DNA of 64,000 nt, taken from NCBI RefSeq assembly GCF_029227915.1, contig NC_079885.1, positions 21,887,001 through 21,951,000 of the forward strand. The letters are read 5' to 3'. The notes beneath the pieces are model-generated. The model saw only the letters and a list, made by a program, of their open reading frames with translations. It was not told the DNA's origin and searched no databases. The first letter of the stretch is position 1. Every line of letters starts with the position of its first letter. A program made the translations under genes and the position numbers. Positions 25,001-37,639 of the stretch are shown here, piece after piece. The stretch comes from Hydractinia symbiolongicarpus (taxonomy: Eukaryota > Cnidaria > Hydrozoa > Anthoathecata > Hydractiniidae).

Positions 25001-28000
25001 ATTGTGTTACAAAAAGATGAAATGCATTATATAAAGGTAGGCTACCCATGGATTTTTCCACTGACTAATGGCTAGTATACTGTTTATTTGTTCCTTCACA
25101 ACACCTTAAAAAATGATTCCTTTGTATACTTTTCAAATCAAGTGGATATTTAAACAGGCCAATTAATTAAAAAACAATAAACATACAAAAAGTTTAAATT
25201 AATAATAGTTTTTATAGAAAAGAACACCAAAGATTTTTAAGTACGCTGGTAGACGAAAAAATCACATTTTTTGTTCAATAAAAATGAAAAAAAACTAAAA
25301 CACTACTCTGCAAACAGACAAGTGTAAACAATTGGCATCAAAAAAGATTTTACTTGCTTGGTATTTTTAGTTTTGTCATAGTACTCAAAGTCTTGACTTA
25401 CAAAATATAACAACATCCACATCCTGTTAATTTAAACTCAAATAGTTTCAAGCTCTTTAAACTGCGACTTTTAATATTCTGTTTGACATAAAGGCAGTAA
25501 ATGGCAATCTTCACCATTGTTTTACATTTATACAAATAAAATGATTATAATTGTTTCGACATCATTATCATCGATTTTTTAAATCGTTTACAGATTGTTT
25601 CATGAAAAGAATGCAAAACAATTAGAAAACAATTGTAATTTATTCTATTTTTTGAACTAAAAAATGATACGAAGTGGAAGCGTATGGGAAATGAATAAGA
25701 TAAAACTGGGAAAGGATTTCAAAACTGTTTAAAAACGAATCCAGAAATAAAATTTAAAACGACGTCTGCAATGAATTCTGAAAGGAATTGTTTTCTCAAA
25801 GCAATCAAAAATGTGATAAATTTATTACGTAAAATATTTTCAGACGGACCTTTCTCACGTCGACAGATGTCAAGCCTATTAACGCAAAGCTAATTTCTTT
25901 GAATGGACTGGGAAAATTGTGTATGCATAGTTTTGAAACCAACTGTTTGAGACTTTTTACATCCCTGGTGACATTTTTTCCTTTGTACGATCATCCTATG
26001 ATTTGATGGTTTTTAAATAAACTACAATGATGTTATAGCTTTCTACGATCCCATTTTGATGGTTTTTAAATGACCTACAAGGATGTCATTGCTTTCTACG
26101 ATCATGTTCTGATGGTTTTCAAATAATCTACATCGATGTTATCGCTTTCTACCATCCTATTTTGATGGTTTTTAAATGACCTACGGCTCTCTTTTAGCTT
26201 TCGACGAGCCAGTTCTAATTGTTGTACAAAACTATCTACAGTTATGTGTTTTAGCTTTCTACAATCAGGTTTTTTTTACATAGGTGAATATTTATCATAG
26301 CACTATCTGAGTTCACACTAACATATTGCTGCACGTAGTGTAGTGGGTTCGTCTGCAGCTCCCGCTCACTGCCAGGTAGTATGTTTAGTAGCTAGTATGT
26401 CAAAGTAGTTCTTCTACAATATGAGGTTTTTTTTATTTTTAATAGATTTACGCCAATCGTTTTCTACAATCCTGTTCTGATCCTCTAAAATGAACTATGT
26501 CGATGCTATAGCTTTCTATGATCCTGTGTTAATGGTTTTAAAACAATCTACCTTTCTACGATCTTGATTTCATGGTTTTCATAGGATCTACAGCAATGTT
26601 TTCCGCTTCATGTGAGATTTCATGTCTTGATGGTTTTTAAATGATCTACAGGTACATGCTATCGCTGTTATCTACGATCTCATTTTGGTAGTTTTTAAAT
26701 GATTTATGAAAACGTCTCAGCTTTCTGCAATCTCTTTTAGTGTGACGAAGAATGCAGACATTTACATAATTTGATAATTAAATGATTTCTTTAAAAATCG
26801 TCGATGTGTGATAAACATGTGAAGAAGTGATTCAGTAAAAATTTGAACTGAAATGAATTAGTGTTAAAACGAATTAATTTTGATTTTTTTGAAACAATTG
26901 GGAAGCAATTTGCAAACGATTTGAAATCAATAAAGCAAATTTTGAAACAAATCGAGACGAATTTTAAATGATTTTTGGGTGAACTGTTTTTTTAAAATTT
27001 GTTTTAAAATTGTTAAAAATTGTTTTAGTAAAATATTATAACAGATTAAAATAAATATTTTTAAAACGATTAGGGATACAAGTCCTAACACAGAGTGTTG
27101 AAACATACTTTTAATTCCTGTCAGATCAGGTCGCTTTAAATCATTTGCATCCAGTAATGCATCGGAATCAATTAGATCCTGTATAACAAAGAAAAAACAA
27201 TAAAATTTAAATGCTAATATTAACAATACACTACAGGTGTAAAAAGATGAAACAAAATCGTGAAAATCTTTTCCTAAAGTCAGTGCAGCTCTTCTTTACT
27301 AACCATAAGAGATTGCCCAATATTCAAATTTTTAAGAATTTCAACATAAATTGTAAAAGGGAACTTAAAATAGAAATACCAGACTTTAGGTAACAGACGT
27401 TCCGTATTTATCTCTTAATGTCACTATGAATACACTTAGCATAATGCAAGTAAGTCTGGTTACCCTAAGGAACTTTAGGAAGCTACCGCAACACACACAA
27501 TACGTACCACATCATCATCGTTCATATCATCTAAGGATAACGTCCAAACTTTTGCAACATCAGGATTTGTACCTATATTTCAAAATATTGGTTCTTAGCC
27601 AATTTGCAATTTAAGAAAACCAGGCGACAATATTTACTACAAATATTTTCTTCGAAATTATATATCATCCAGGAGTTATGAGCTGTAATCTGTTTGAATT
27701 TTTTTAATGAAAAGGCCTAACAGTAGTTTAACTCACTTACTTTTTTTAGAAAACGATAATGGCAATTTTGATGACTTCCCAACTTCAAAGTTTGGTTTCT
27801 GGCATGTCATCTAGCAAAAAAACAACAAAAAAACAGTGCAAATAAAAAATATATATGTTTAAAACAAACATAAAGGATAAGCAGAAACTACTTACTTCAA
27901 TCACATTGTCCGATTTATTTTCTACCTAAAAAGTTAGTATATAATGTACTTTAGAAGTGAATCAGAAATATTAGATATTAGTCGGTGGCCCGTGGAACAA

Positions 28001-31000
28001 TCCACAGGTTCACCCGTCCTTTTTTTACCGTATTGTCTCGCTACTTGCACAGCTAAGCTATCATTTAGTGTGACCGACAGACAGACAGACAGATCAACAG
28101 ATGTATACGGGTATTATAATATAGACTAGCCGTTAACCCGTGGAAAAATCCACATGGACCCCCGTCCCTTACACATATCGTATTTCGTGTTTCCGTAACA
28201 GGACGCGGCTTTAGCGAACACACTGACAGACTGAATATAGCTATCATTAAAGAGATAAATACATTTTTAGCTTGCTATTTAGACAGAATGCAATAATAAG
28301 TATTTGAGAGAACACGTTAACAAATCATTTACAACTCAATCAGTGCATTTTATCTCAAATATTTATTTTAAAATACTGATTTTGACATTACGTCACAATG
28401 TTGATAAATCAGATTGACATCAATGTATTTATTAAAAAATGAAGTCAAGTTTGAGGCTAAATAACTTGGAAACTGGCGAAAATAACTGACATCATTTACT
28501 CCATACAGTTCCAATCGCGAGTAACTATACACAAGTATACGAGTATGGGTACACAGGCCTATGAATAAGAAAAAAACACCCCAATAATATTAACTGGGCG
28601 AGCAATCTGAATAAATAGAATAAGATTATAAACACATATTTTATCACAAGGTCTTTTTTATTTATTTTATTTTATCTTTTTTATATATTTTTGTCCTTCT
28701 TTACTGAAAATAGTAAAAAAGAGAATATTGATTTCCATGTGAGATGAATTGATATTGCTCAGCCAAAAAAGCAAAAAACATGTATATAACAAATATCTTA
28801 AGAAATGTATATTTTTTTTTCTAGGGGAAACTAATCTAACAAAAAAGTAATATTGTGTGTTTAGCTATTGATAATAGAAAATATACAGAAAAACTATCAA
28901 CTGTCTGTTTGTAGTACAGCATATGAATAACGTTTTTGTGTGCGTTGACTACGACAAAGAAATTCATCCATTGACACTTTGCATTGGTGCCAAGCTCTGA
29001 AACTTCCCCATATTGGTAGGATAATATTTCCAACATAATGCACAGACAATATCTAACTTTGCTGAGCCCAGGTCCCTATCATGTTTACCATTACATATTT
29101 TTCCAACCAGTTCTTGGTTGTCAAAATATGTAATGACAAAGAGTACCGCAAAGTTCCGAAAGAAAACTGCCTGTTGTTGTACTTCCATTGCTATTGTCCA
29201 TGCATTTGTTATAATCTCCAGGGTAGGGAAACTCTCCTCATCTCTTTGTTTGGGTTTTTTGCTCAGCCCAAGCGCTTCCTAACCACATTAAACGACTATA
29301 TGTTCATTGGAGCTCCACCAGGCAGCGATTGGGGTGAACCACCAGGCAATGATAGTTGATCATTAGATGCTGTAGCGGATTTCGTCAGTGATTGGCGAAT
29401 GGGAGTTACAGTGGTGGCGGTGAAAATGTTGTAACACCTGGGCTCTCATCTCGACTTGTTTAATTTTTTGGTATGTTAAGGAATTCTCTAGCAGTTTTAT
29501 ATTTTGATAGATATGCTCCTGTTGCTTAAAAATTTCATTTAATTTTTTAAACACTCCTTCGAATTGTTTCTTTATGTATAAAAAGTTATCATTGCTCTGT
29601 AGTGGTTGGCGTGAAACAACCGTCGCTCTCTAAATGAAAAGTTGCAGCCTCAAACTCATTTTGTTTTAAGACATCATTTCATACCTGGTACAAGACACAA
29701 TGGGCTATCACAAACCTGTTTCTTTATGTTTTTAACTTTTGGTACTGTAATACTCAGGATTTTTATTGGCTCTTCATCCTCATCTTCTTTGCTGTTTTTT
29801 TGTTCAATTGCCGCTGGGGCAATTTTTTGGAAATCGTCCTCTTCTTCGTCAATTTCTTCTTCAGTTGTACTGGAGGCCTGGTAACGATAAAAATTATACC
29901 TTATTAACATAGCTACACAGTTTTTTATAAGAAAAAAACTATATATGAACATTGGCTTCATACACATTTTTTTTATAAAAACGTTTGGCCAAAAATAAGA
30001 ACGTGCTTCGATTAAATTTTCTCATTGATTATAAAAACAAAATAACTTCAGTATAAAATTACTAAGAAAATTTTTTTCTGAATGTACATCTTTTATTCTT
30101 AGTTAAGATAACTTAAAAGTAAAAAAAAACATACATCTGTATCTTCGTTGTCTATTTTGTGCTTGTTTTCTTTAAGCCACTGTGCTTCCTTTCATGAAAA
30201 ATCAGACCAGTCATCTAAAAAGTAAATAAAAAATAGTACAAGTCCGATACCAAGCGCTGGATAAGACTACAAAAAATAAGATATCATGCTCAACTGAGAT
30301 TGAACTTACTGTCAAGAAATAGTATTTCTCCTTTTAACTGACTTATTTCTGAATTTTCTTTGTCTCTCCAATTTACCAATACCATACCACCTACTTTGTA
30401 AATCTTATTTTCGTGGTAAGATAAGCAACATTTCAATAAAAAACCTGTTGTTTAAATTATGTACTAGAACTTTAAATTTTTTGAGCAATGAAAGAAGAAA
30501 AAATATTGGGCGGGATGGAAAGTAATCATCACCCTGACACACATGCTCTATATAAAGCAAAAATATGGGTATTTAATGGGTCACTGGTTGTTATTGAATA
30601 CGGAAAGAAAAGAAAGAAAAAATATTGAATCAATGAAAAGTGAAATTAACTAACTGTGACCACCATGAAACGAAAGCCATTTCTGTTGTTAAAAAGAAAT
30701 ATTGAATAATTCCCCAGTATGGGTGTATTCCGTTATGCTATGTATATTAGCAATAAATGATAGTTTGCCGCTTGTCAGATCATTTTCGTTGCAGGATTGT
30801 GCAATTACAGCCCCATCACGGGATAACAGAAATAGTTAAAATCCTAAAAAGAGAAGGTTGTGTTGTAAAAAGGGCGTCTGTATACAATTTGCTTAAAAAA
30901 TGGGATACACATGGAACTATTGGAGATCAACCTCGACCTGTACGCGATCTGGTTGACGTCAGTTTAGAAATTCTTGATTTTATTGACAACACAATGGAGT

Positions 31001-34000
31001 ATAACGATGAAACTACGGCAAGGAGATTGGGTACAAAGTTGACAGAAAGATTTAATGTCAACTTTTCTTTATTAAAAATAAAGCGATTGAGAAGAGGTCT
31101 AGGGTGGTTAGCTACTGGTAGTAAGTATTGCCAGTTGGTTCGCGAGGCTAATCAATTTAAATGATTAGAGTTTGTGCAACTATGCTTAGGAAATCAAAAC
31201 TTTGAGGACGTGCTTTGGAGTGACAAGTCGGGCATATAACTAGATTGGAATTGGAAGTTATTGTTCCATCGTTGGTGGGAGCCTCCGAAGCTAAAAGGCA
31301 ACCCTAAACATCCATTCAAATTCTTTTTTTGGGCTTGTATCTCAAAAAAAGGTGCATGGCGATATCCTTATTTTCAGTGGAATTTGGGTGCAATATTTTA
31401 CAGCGAAGAGATTCTGCAGAACACACTTGCACCATTTATTATTGAAACATTTCCAGATAGGCACAGATTTAAGAGAACGATTCTAAACACACAAGTAATC
31501 GAGCAAAGGAAACGTTTCAACGATTAGGAATAAATGGATGTAAACCTCCGCAGAATCGCCGGATATGAATCCTATTGAAAATTTGTGGCATGAATTAAAA
31601 GAGTCATTAAGAAACGATGTTAAGCCTCGAACGAAAAATGAATTAGAGGCAGGAATAAAAAATTTTGGGCTGGTGTGACAGCAGAAAATGTCAGCGTTAT
31701 ATTGGTCATTTAAAAAAAGTTGTACCCAGAGTTGTTGAACGGAACCCCATGGTATTTATGCAATTAATGCATGATTGTGTGTTATAAAGTCTTTTAAAAC
31801 ACACAATTATGTGAAACTTGTCAATACAGAGTTCCCCTGAACTTAAAAAGTCATTGTTCTTTGTTTTAAAAAAATAACAATGAGACATCGTCCAAATTCA
31901 TTCAAGAAAATATTGAAACAAAGAATAACGTAAACACTGAAACACATTTTTAGAAAATATCAAAATGTTGCTAGCTTAATTATACCGTTTGCCTATCGTG
32001 CACGCTAGCGAGTACTGTGTGAGTACAGTAGCAAAAATGTGCAAGTCTTTTCGGGGTACTCGTACCCACAGGATACTTGTTGTACAGTTACTCGTGATCG
32101 GCACTGTAGGTAACTAGGGATCGCCCAGGACCAAAATGGGATTAATTTCTTGAAGTTGGGCTTTTTCGGAACAGCCTGGTTGATGACATCATCAAATAAC
32201 ATTTAAAATCTCATTATCTCTGTAACCATTTTTCAAAAGTACATAATCCTCTACGTATTAGAGGCAACAGATAAAAAGAAATTCCTAAAATAATTTTTTG
32301 TTTTTTTACTGCTGACGTCATCAAAACTCCTAAAAAAGAACAACCTATACTATGTGCTTAGGTGGAGATTTCAAATACTCTTAAATACTAATATGCTTAT
32401 TATGTGTTTTTGACTGTGACAAGCAAACATGAATAAACTTTTCTACAAAGACGGCTATAAAATATCCTCCATAAAAATGTTTTTGCTTAATTTTTATTTT
32501 TAAGCGACACAAACTAATTTAGGGATCGTCTCCAAGATCGTTTAAAAAAAATCGTTTCAAATCGTTTCATTTTTTAATTAGCATAGCATGTGATATGAAC
32601 TTGAAACGATTTTAAAGTAATGTTTAATTTTTTGAAATCGTTTCAGATTGTATGGAAATCGTTTCACTATTTTGTAAATCGTTCCATTAAAAAATAAAAT
32701 CGTTTCATAATCGTTTCAAGATTGTTTTATTATATTTACTTGAAATCCTTTCACATACCATAATTCGTTTCAAAATCGTATCATTATGATTGTTTCAGTA
32801 TATTTATTTTAGATCTTTTCAAAATCGTTTTAAGTGTTTCTTTTACATTCTTTTAACATAAAAGAATAAAAGAATTTATTAATCTAATAAAGTTCTCTCA
32901 ATAAAACCTACGCGGTGTCACATAGGTTTTTCTATTGCCGCCGTTCTTCTTTCTTAATTTTTTTTTCATCGCAATATTTTCCATTTTAAAGGAAATTGTT
33001 AGTTTTAAGAAAAACCGTTTATTTTTAGTTTTGAGAAACTGTTTTATGATATTTACGATAAAAGATGTTGTTGATGATGTCGATGTTGTGTGGAATAAAA
33101 GAAAGAGAAACAATAATTTTACATTTATATATAAGTTTAATTGGTTTTCAATTAGTTCAACATCCTTTCAAAATTCGTTTCAATAACTTCAAAGACTTTT
33201 ACATGGTATCACAAATAATATTTTGACAATCGTATCAAAACGTTTTTAGAATTTTTTCTAATTGTTTCAAAATAGTTACACAATCGTTTTATTTTTACGT
33301 AGTTTATACAAAATCGTTTCGCAAATGAAATATGAAACATTTAATTCGTTTCAAGATACGATTATGAAACGATGTGAAAAAAATATTGAAACAATTTCCA
33401 TACGATGAAAATTGTTTCAATTCGTATCAAAACTGAAACGATCTTGGAGACGATCCCTTATTATGCAAGCAAATTACTGTTAACCATGATTTTGGCCGGC
33501 TGATCAAGGTATGGTTTTACTTGAACTGATTCTGAACTGATTAGAGTAATATTAAGTGCCACTGAGCGTTAGTAAACTGTACATAAGTTTTAGTTCAGGC
33601 AAAACAGGTGTTATATGGTTTTCTTTAACTTACCTGCATAATTTTTGTAAATCCAGCAAGAGTTAACACAGACTTAAGTTTATCTGCTGACCTTTCACCT
33701 AGAAATAAATTGAAAAAGTATATTCAATTTAAAACAGGATGTTTATTATACACTTAGCAAAATTTAAAATTCCCAGCTTTTCTGACTTTCTTCTGATAAA
33801 GTTGCAATGCAGCCCTTAAAATTAAAATTTTTTTATTGCCGACGTGAGATACATTTCAACTGATTTGCGTCGGCATTGCGTTGGCATTTTTTTTGTAGTA
33901 AAATTTTTCAGCTGGCAAAAACTTTCGTCATTCACCTTGTATTGGGGCTAGACCTCACATAAATTTGATGTATTGATTTCCTAAGACGATGACAAATGGA

Positions 34001-35466
34001 AACTGATGATTGTGTGTGTGCATTCCCATGTGGAGACCTGGTTTCTTTTAGGATAAGGAACTCTAGAAAAATATATGCCAGTTTTCATATTACGCCAGAG
34101 AAAATGTGATGTAAAAATTCACCACAAAGGCTTTAATATTACAAAGAATAACATGCGATCAGTTGAAAAGTTTGTTTTTCAAAAAAAAATGATAGTAGAA
34201 ACCAGGTTATAATACGTGAGCAGGTACGATAGAAATATACATGATCACATGTTCTTAAAAGTCCGCCAAAATAAAAATTAATTCTTTGTTAATTTTTTTC
34301 TTCGTTGATGTTGAAAATGAGTTGTTGTTTTTAAAAATTTCACAACAAAATTACGTCGGCAATTTTTTTGCCGACGCAACTACGGTAATTTCTCATTTTA
34401 CGTCGGCAATCACGTCGGCAGTGCCGAATGCCGACGCTAATTTTAGGTGCTGCAGTGACAACAAAATATAGAAATGCCGACATTATGTATTTTGTCCAGG
34501 ACAAGGTAAAAGTTAATTGCAAGGCATGACTTAGACCCTAATTCCAAACTTTTTTTAAACTTACTAAGTCAGCACTTATAACATATGTCTTAAAAAGAGG
34601 GTTAGGTTAAATTTCCAAAAAAATTTTTCAAAATAAAACTCAAATGACAAAGATAATAAACCTTTTGATTCGTTGATTGCAAGTTGACCAGTTGGTTTTA
34701 ATATTCTCAACATTTCAGCAAGCAAATCATTTGTGTGGGTGAAGGGTGATTGGTCAGTGCCAGAGATCACAACATCAAAAGATGAATTGCCATGTCCCGC
34801 TAAAAGAAACAATAGGATTAAACATATATTGGATACGGTTGTTAAACAAGAGCAGAAGAATATCATCAGGAACTAAAAATAATAATTGGTAACATTAGCA
34901 ACTATAACGATTCCTGTACATAAAATTCTTAAATAAGTCATCTTTACAGGGAGTTCCACTGCTGTAATAAATTGTATGCAATATTGTACAATTATTGTAG
35001 TAAGTGGTGTACGATCTTGTACAATTATATGCAAGAAGGCAAGAAGGTATAAAAAAAGTTCACACTTTTGGTTCACTTATGCAATAATGCGCTGAAAAAA
35101 GGAGTGTTTAATTCTGTGGAAATTAATTTAATAAAAACCTGCCACTAGTTTCTTCAAATCAAACTGATTTAATTGTTGTATATATAAAAATTATGGTTAC
35201 ATGTGTACAATCTTTTACAAGAATATACTATTGTAGCATTGCAAACTACCCTTAGACATTCAGGGAGAAAATAAAACAGAAACTGTGGTTTAATAAACAC
35301 TCTACTAACATTTTACAAGCATGGTTGCATTTTCAACCTTAACTTGTCCATTACTTCCAACTAATTTTTTTATCGACTCAACAATTTCTGCCATATCCGA
35401 TGGAGGTGTAGGTGTGCCCCAAACAAACACAACCATGTTGTTTTCTTGGACATAACTTTCAATCAT
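22032..35466 (-). CDS. CIAPIN1: Anamorsin, cytosolic Fe-S assembly protein, 10 coding exons
   Basis: Coding exons in transcript order: 35466-35310, 34799-34662, 33698-33634, 27925-27896, 27810-27741, 27572-27508, 27178-27109, 24819-24771, 24095-24023, 22151-22032. Phases agree at every junction (837 nt, 278 aa; human 312 aa). The N-terminal half is a SAM-methyltransferase-like fold ([28 protein letters not shown]). A linker follows with [21 protein letters not shown] and [10 protein letters not shown]. The C-terminus has both cysteine motifs: motif A as C-x10-C-x2-C-x-C (human spacing x8) and motif B as C-x2-C-x7-C-x2-C ([18 protein letters not shown]). In known biology it passes electrons from the diflavin reductase NDOR1 to cytosolic Fe-S assembly. 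Exon 4 is a 30-nt micro-exon. The exon 1 donor at 35309 is GTTAGT rather than the nearer GTAAAA; only GTTAGT keeps phase and aligns with the family. Introns of up to 5.7 kb hold several mobile elements. Confidence 0.96.
22865..22980. repeat. Dispersed repeat copy (GTAACTAGGAGCC...GATGACATCATC)
   Basis: This is related to the segments at 4775-4945, 32095-32350 and 63425-63575: a GGTAACTAGGnnCC core with GGGAC(C/T)AA, followed by a near-palindromic TGATGACATCATCA. It lies in the last CIAPIN1 intron. Confidence 0.5.
25980..26745. repeat. ~60-bp minisatellite in CIAPIN1 intron
   Basis: At least eight diverged units contain 'tttctacgatcc', 'ttttgatggtttttaaatga' and 'cctacaacgatgttatagc'. They occupy 25985-26270 and 26450-26740. 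The middle (26275-26440) is a non-repetitive insert. The array lies in the intron between exons 7 and 8. Confidence 0.7.
27975..28255 (+). repeat. Two tandem copies of a dispersed retroelement-tail-like repeat
   Basis: Two units begin 'agtcggtggcccgtgga' (about 27978) and 'agccgttaacccgtgga' (about 28128). Each is followed by 'aatccac(a)gg', 'cccgtcc' and a CAGACAGA or ACTGACAGACT stretch; the first ends in 'tattataatatagact'. This resembles truncated SINE/LINE 3' ends common in marine invertebrates. It lies in CIAPIN1 intron 3. Confidence 0.5.
29363..30216 (-). pseudogene. Three-exon gene of unknown family with in-frame stop, nested in CIAPIN1 intron 3
   Basis: Three minus-strand segments join with good splice sites and matching phase. 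30216-30134 reads DDWSDFS, then an in-frame TGA, then [17 protein letters not shown]. 29880-29719 encodes an acidic stretch followed by [14 protein letters not shown]. 29631-29363 encodes a helical, Gln/Lys-rich C-terminus containing [18 protein letters not shown] and ends at a stop. The acceptors have long pyrimidine tracts. No known domain was recognised. A variable acidic linker with a helical tail is common in the second protein of some DNA transposons, but that is only a guess. The in-frame stop suggests it is dead, unless exon 1 is mis-drawn. Confidence 0.4.
30757..31745 (+). pseudogene. Decayed Tc1/mariner transposase
   Basis: 30757-31164 encodes the N-terminal helix-turn-helix region ([27 protein letters not shown]). 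The frame is then broken by stops and shifts. Later pieces include EDVLWSDKS (first catalytic Asp region, 31200-31235), [19 protein letters not shown] (31305-31370) and [18 protein letters not shown] (31555-31610, the D-x-NPIEN block holding the last catalytic acidic region). The order and motifs are those of Tc1-like transposases. Several stops and frameshifts make it inactive. It is antisense to CIAPIN1 in intron 3. Confidence 0.85.
32095..32350. repeat. Dispersed repeat copy (GGTAACTAGGGATC...GATGACATCATC)
   Basis: It contains GTAACTAGGGATCGCCCAGG, then GATGACATCATCAAAT, 'ctctgtaacc' and a second GACGTCATCAAA. It is the best preserved of four related segments in the window. Confidence 0.55.
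32522..33457. mobile_element. Harbinger-type MITE (TTA duplication, GGGATCGTCTCC ends)
   Basis: The ends are inverted copies starting GGGATCGTCTCCAAGATCGT (32522 inward and 33457 inward). The trinucleotide TTA flanks both (32519-32521 and 33458-33460). A 3-bp TWA duplication with G-rich ends is the PIF/Harbinger hallmark. The 936-bp interior has no coding sequence. It is saturated with variants of ATCGTTTCA, so most of it looks like diverged internal repetition. Confidence 0.85.
33811..34456 (+). mobile_element. GTCGGC-rich MITE-like repeat, copy 1
   Basis: It starts GCAGCCCTTAAAATTA and ends with the inverse of GCAGCACCTAAAATTA. The interior carries several TGCCGACG/CGTCGGCA words. Partial copies lie at 35945-36660 and, inverted, at 52380-52660. 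No clear target duplication could be read, so the superfamily is open (the CAG-type end hints at hAT). Confidence 0.55.
35310..35466 (-). other. CIAPIN1: CIAPIN1 first coding exon and start
   Basis: The ATG at 35466-35464 opens [17 protein letters not shown], which lines up with the family's N-terminal VVWD strand. It is the only in-frame start that gives the expected domain length. The upstream sequence carries a 20-bp-stem hairpin at 35680-35723. Confidence 0.85.
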
Positions 35467-35679
35467 GGCGCTTTGTTGCATATATTAATATTGTACAATG
35501 TGTGTTTTTAATTCTAAAGATTTATCACAGGAAAACCCAATTAAGCAGATTATCTTACTCATGTTATATACGCAACATGCGTATCCATGCACATTAATAA
35601 AAATATTTTCACATTGTCTCATCACAAGATTATTGAGGATATTTTATTGTTTTAAAACAGGCATTAATTTCTTTTCATT

Positions 35680-35723
35680 AAAATGGTAAAAACAGAAGCA
35701 TTGGCTTCTGTTTTTACCATTTT
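35680..35723. repeat. Perfect 20-bp inverted repeat with 4-nt loop
   Basis: Positions 35680-35699 are the exact reverse complement of 35704-35723, separated by ATTG. The arm reads AAAATGGTAAAAACAGAAGC. It lies about 215 bases upstream of the CIAPIN1 start codon. It could be a small-RNA hairpin, a 5' UTR structure or a leftover of a foldback element. Confidence 0.85.
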
Positions 35724-35944
35724 GAAAACACAATAAAGGAAAGAGATCTCAGATGCCCTGAATAACCCTACCAGACCTCCATACATTTTAACAACAACTT
35801 ATACACCTAATGTCTGAGGGAACATCTAATTGGTTTGGTGACTGTTACTAGTTATAACGATCGAGTCAGTCTTGAAATTTAAATTGGAAAGAGAATTATA
35901 AGACCTTGAAAGAAAAGAACGGTAAGAACAACATGGATTTCTTC

Positions 35945-36660
35945 ATTTTATTGATACATTTTAACTGATTTGCGTCGGCAATATTTTTTTGTAGTAAAAT
36001 TTTTCAGCTGGCAATAACTTATTAGGGCTAGACCTCTCATAAATTCGATGCATTGATCTCCTAAGACGATAAAAATTGGGAATGGAGTATAAGTTTTATT
36101 GACATACCTTCCGGATGGTGAACTTTGTTAGGTTAATAGTTCACTGCCGACTGGCTTTTTATGTTTCGAGATGAACTCATTAAGTTAGGGCATCATTAGG
36201 TTGTACCACAGAAGTCGCTAGTGACATGCTTTAAAAATGCTTGTCACCGGCACAGTTTAACATGAAGCAAAACTGTACAGAAGACCCAATTGGTCTTCGC
36301 AGAACATCTCTCCTCACAAAACCGAGGGCAGGGCTGACTTATTGCCTGCTGTGTCGTGCGGAAGAAAGAACTTCTGGAGTTCTTTTTAATACGACCTACA
36401 ATTTTTTCGATTACTATTATTACGAATCAAATGGCACCACAGTATTTCTGTAGCCTAAATGATTTTAGTTCGTGATAATGGCCTACTGAAAATCGAATGT
36501 AATTATTTTGTAGTCGCAAGAAGTGGGAGTAGCTTAAACAAAACCAAAATTATTGTTATTTAAAAATTTCACAACAAAATTACGTCGCCATTTCTTTTGC
36601 AGACGCAACTATGGTATCTTCGTATTTTACGTCGGCAATTACTTTTAAGGGCTGAAGCCA
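35945..36660 (+). repeat. GTCGGC-rich repeat, copy 2 (longer variant)
   Basis: It shares 'ttaactgatttgcgtcggca', 'gtagtaaaatttttcagctggcaa' and 'ggggctagacct'-like blocks with copy 1, and 'tttcacaacaaaattacgtcg' near its right end. A middle stretch (about 36090-36480) is absent from copy 1 but recurs, inverted, around 52380-52480 (e.g. the CTAGTGACATGC...GTCACCGGCA block). Confidence 0.6.
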
Positions 36661-37129
36661 TTAGTTATTGGTTAAACCTAGTTTAACTTCATCTCTTGAA
36701 TGGCAAAAATTAAGCCCCTTAAACATGTTACCGCAAAACCAACTTTGGAGAAAAAGAAGAAGAGTAAATTATTAGAACCAAGTTTAATTTTGCGGATAAT
36801 TATAAAATGTCTACTTGCGCTATAGGTTTTTTGCAAAAAAAAAAAAAAGAAAAAAATAGAAGTAGTGCTAGAAAGCATTCTTTTTTATCCTTGCAACAGG
36901 TAATAAACAAGATATTAGCTGTGAGGACAATCCTCAACCCCAGAATTTGTTGCCTGATGTCAAAGAGCCAGACCCCAATGTCAAAAAGGCAAGAACCCAA
37001 TAAGGTTGTATGTGGACTCATTAACGGAGTGGATGCTCTTTCAACTCCTGTTTTAATATAAGATGAACACTTCTTACCAGATGTGCTGGCAGAAACTATG
37101 TGGTAATTTTTAATCTAAGTCCAACAAGT

Positions 37130-37623
<494 letters not shown>

Positions 37624-37639
37624 GTATAGGTAAATAGGT

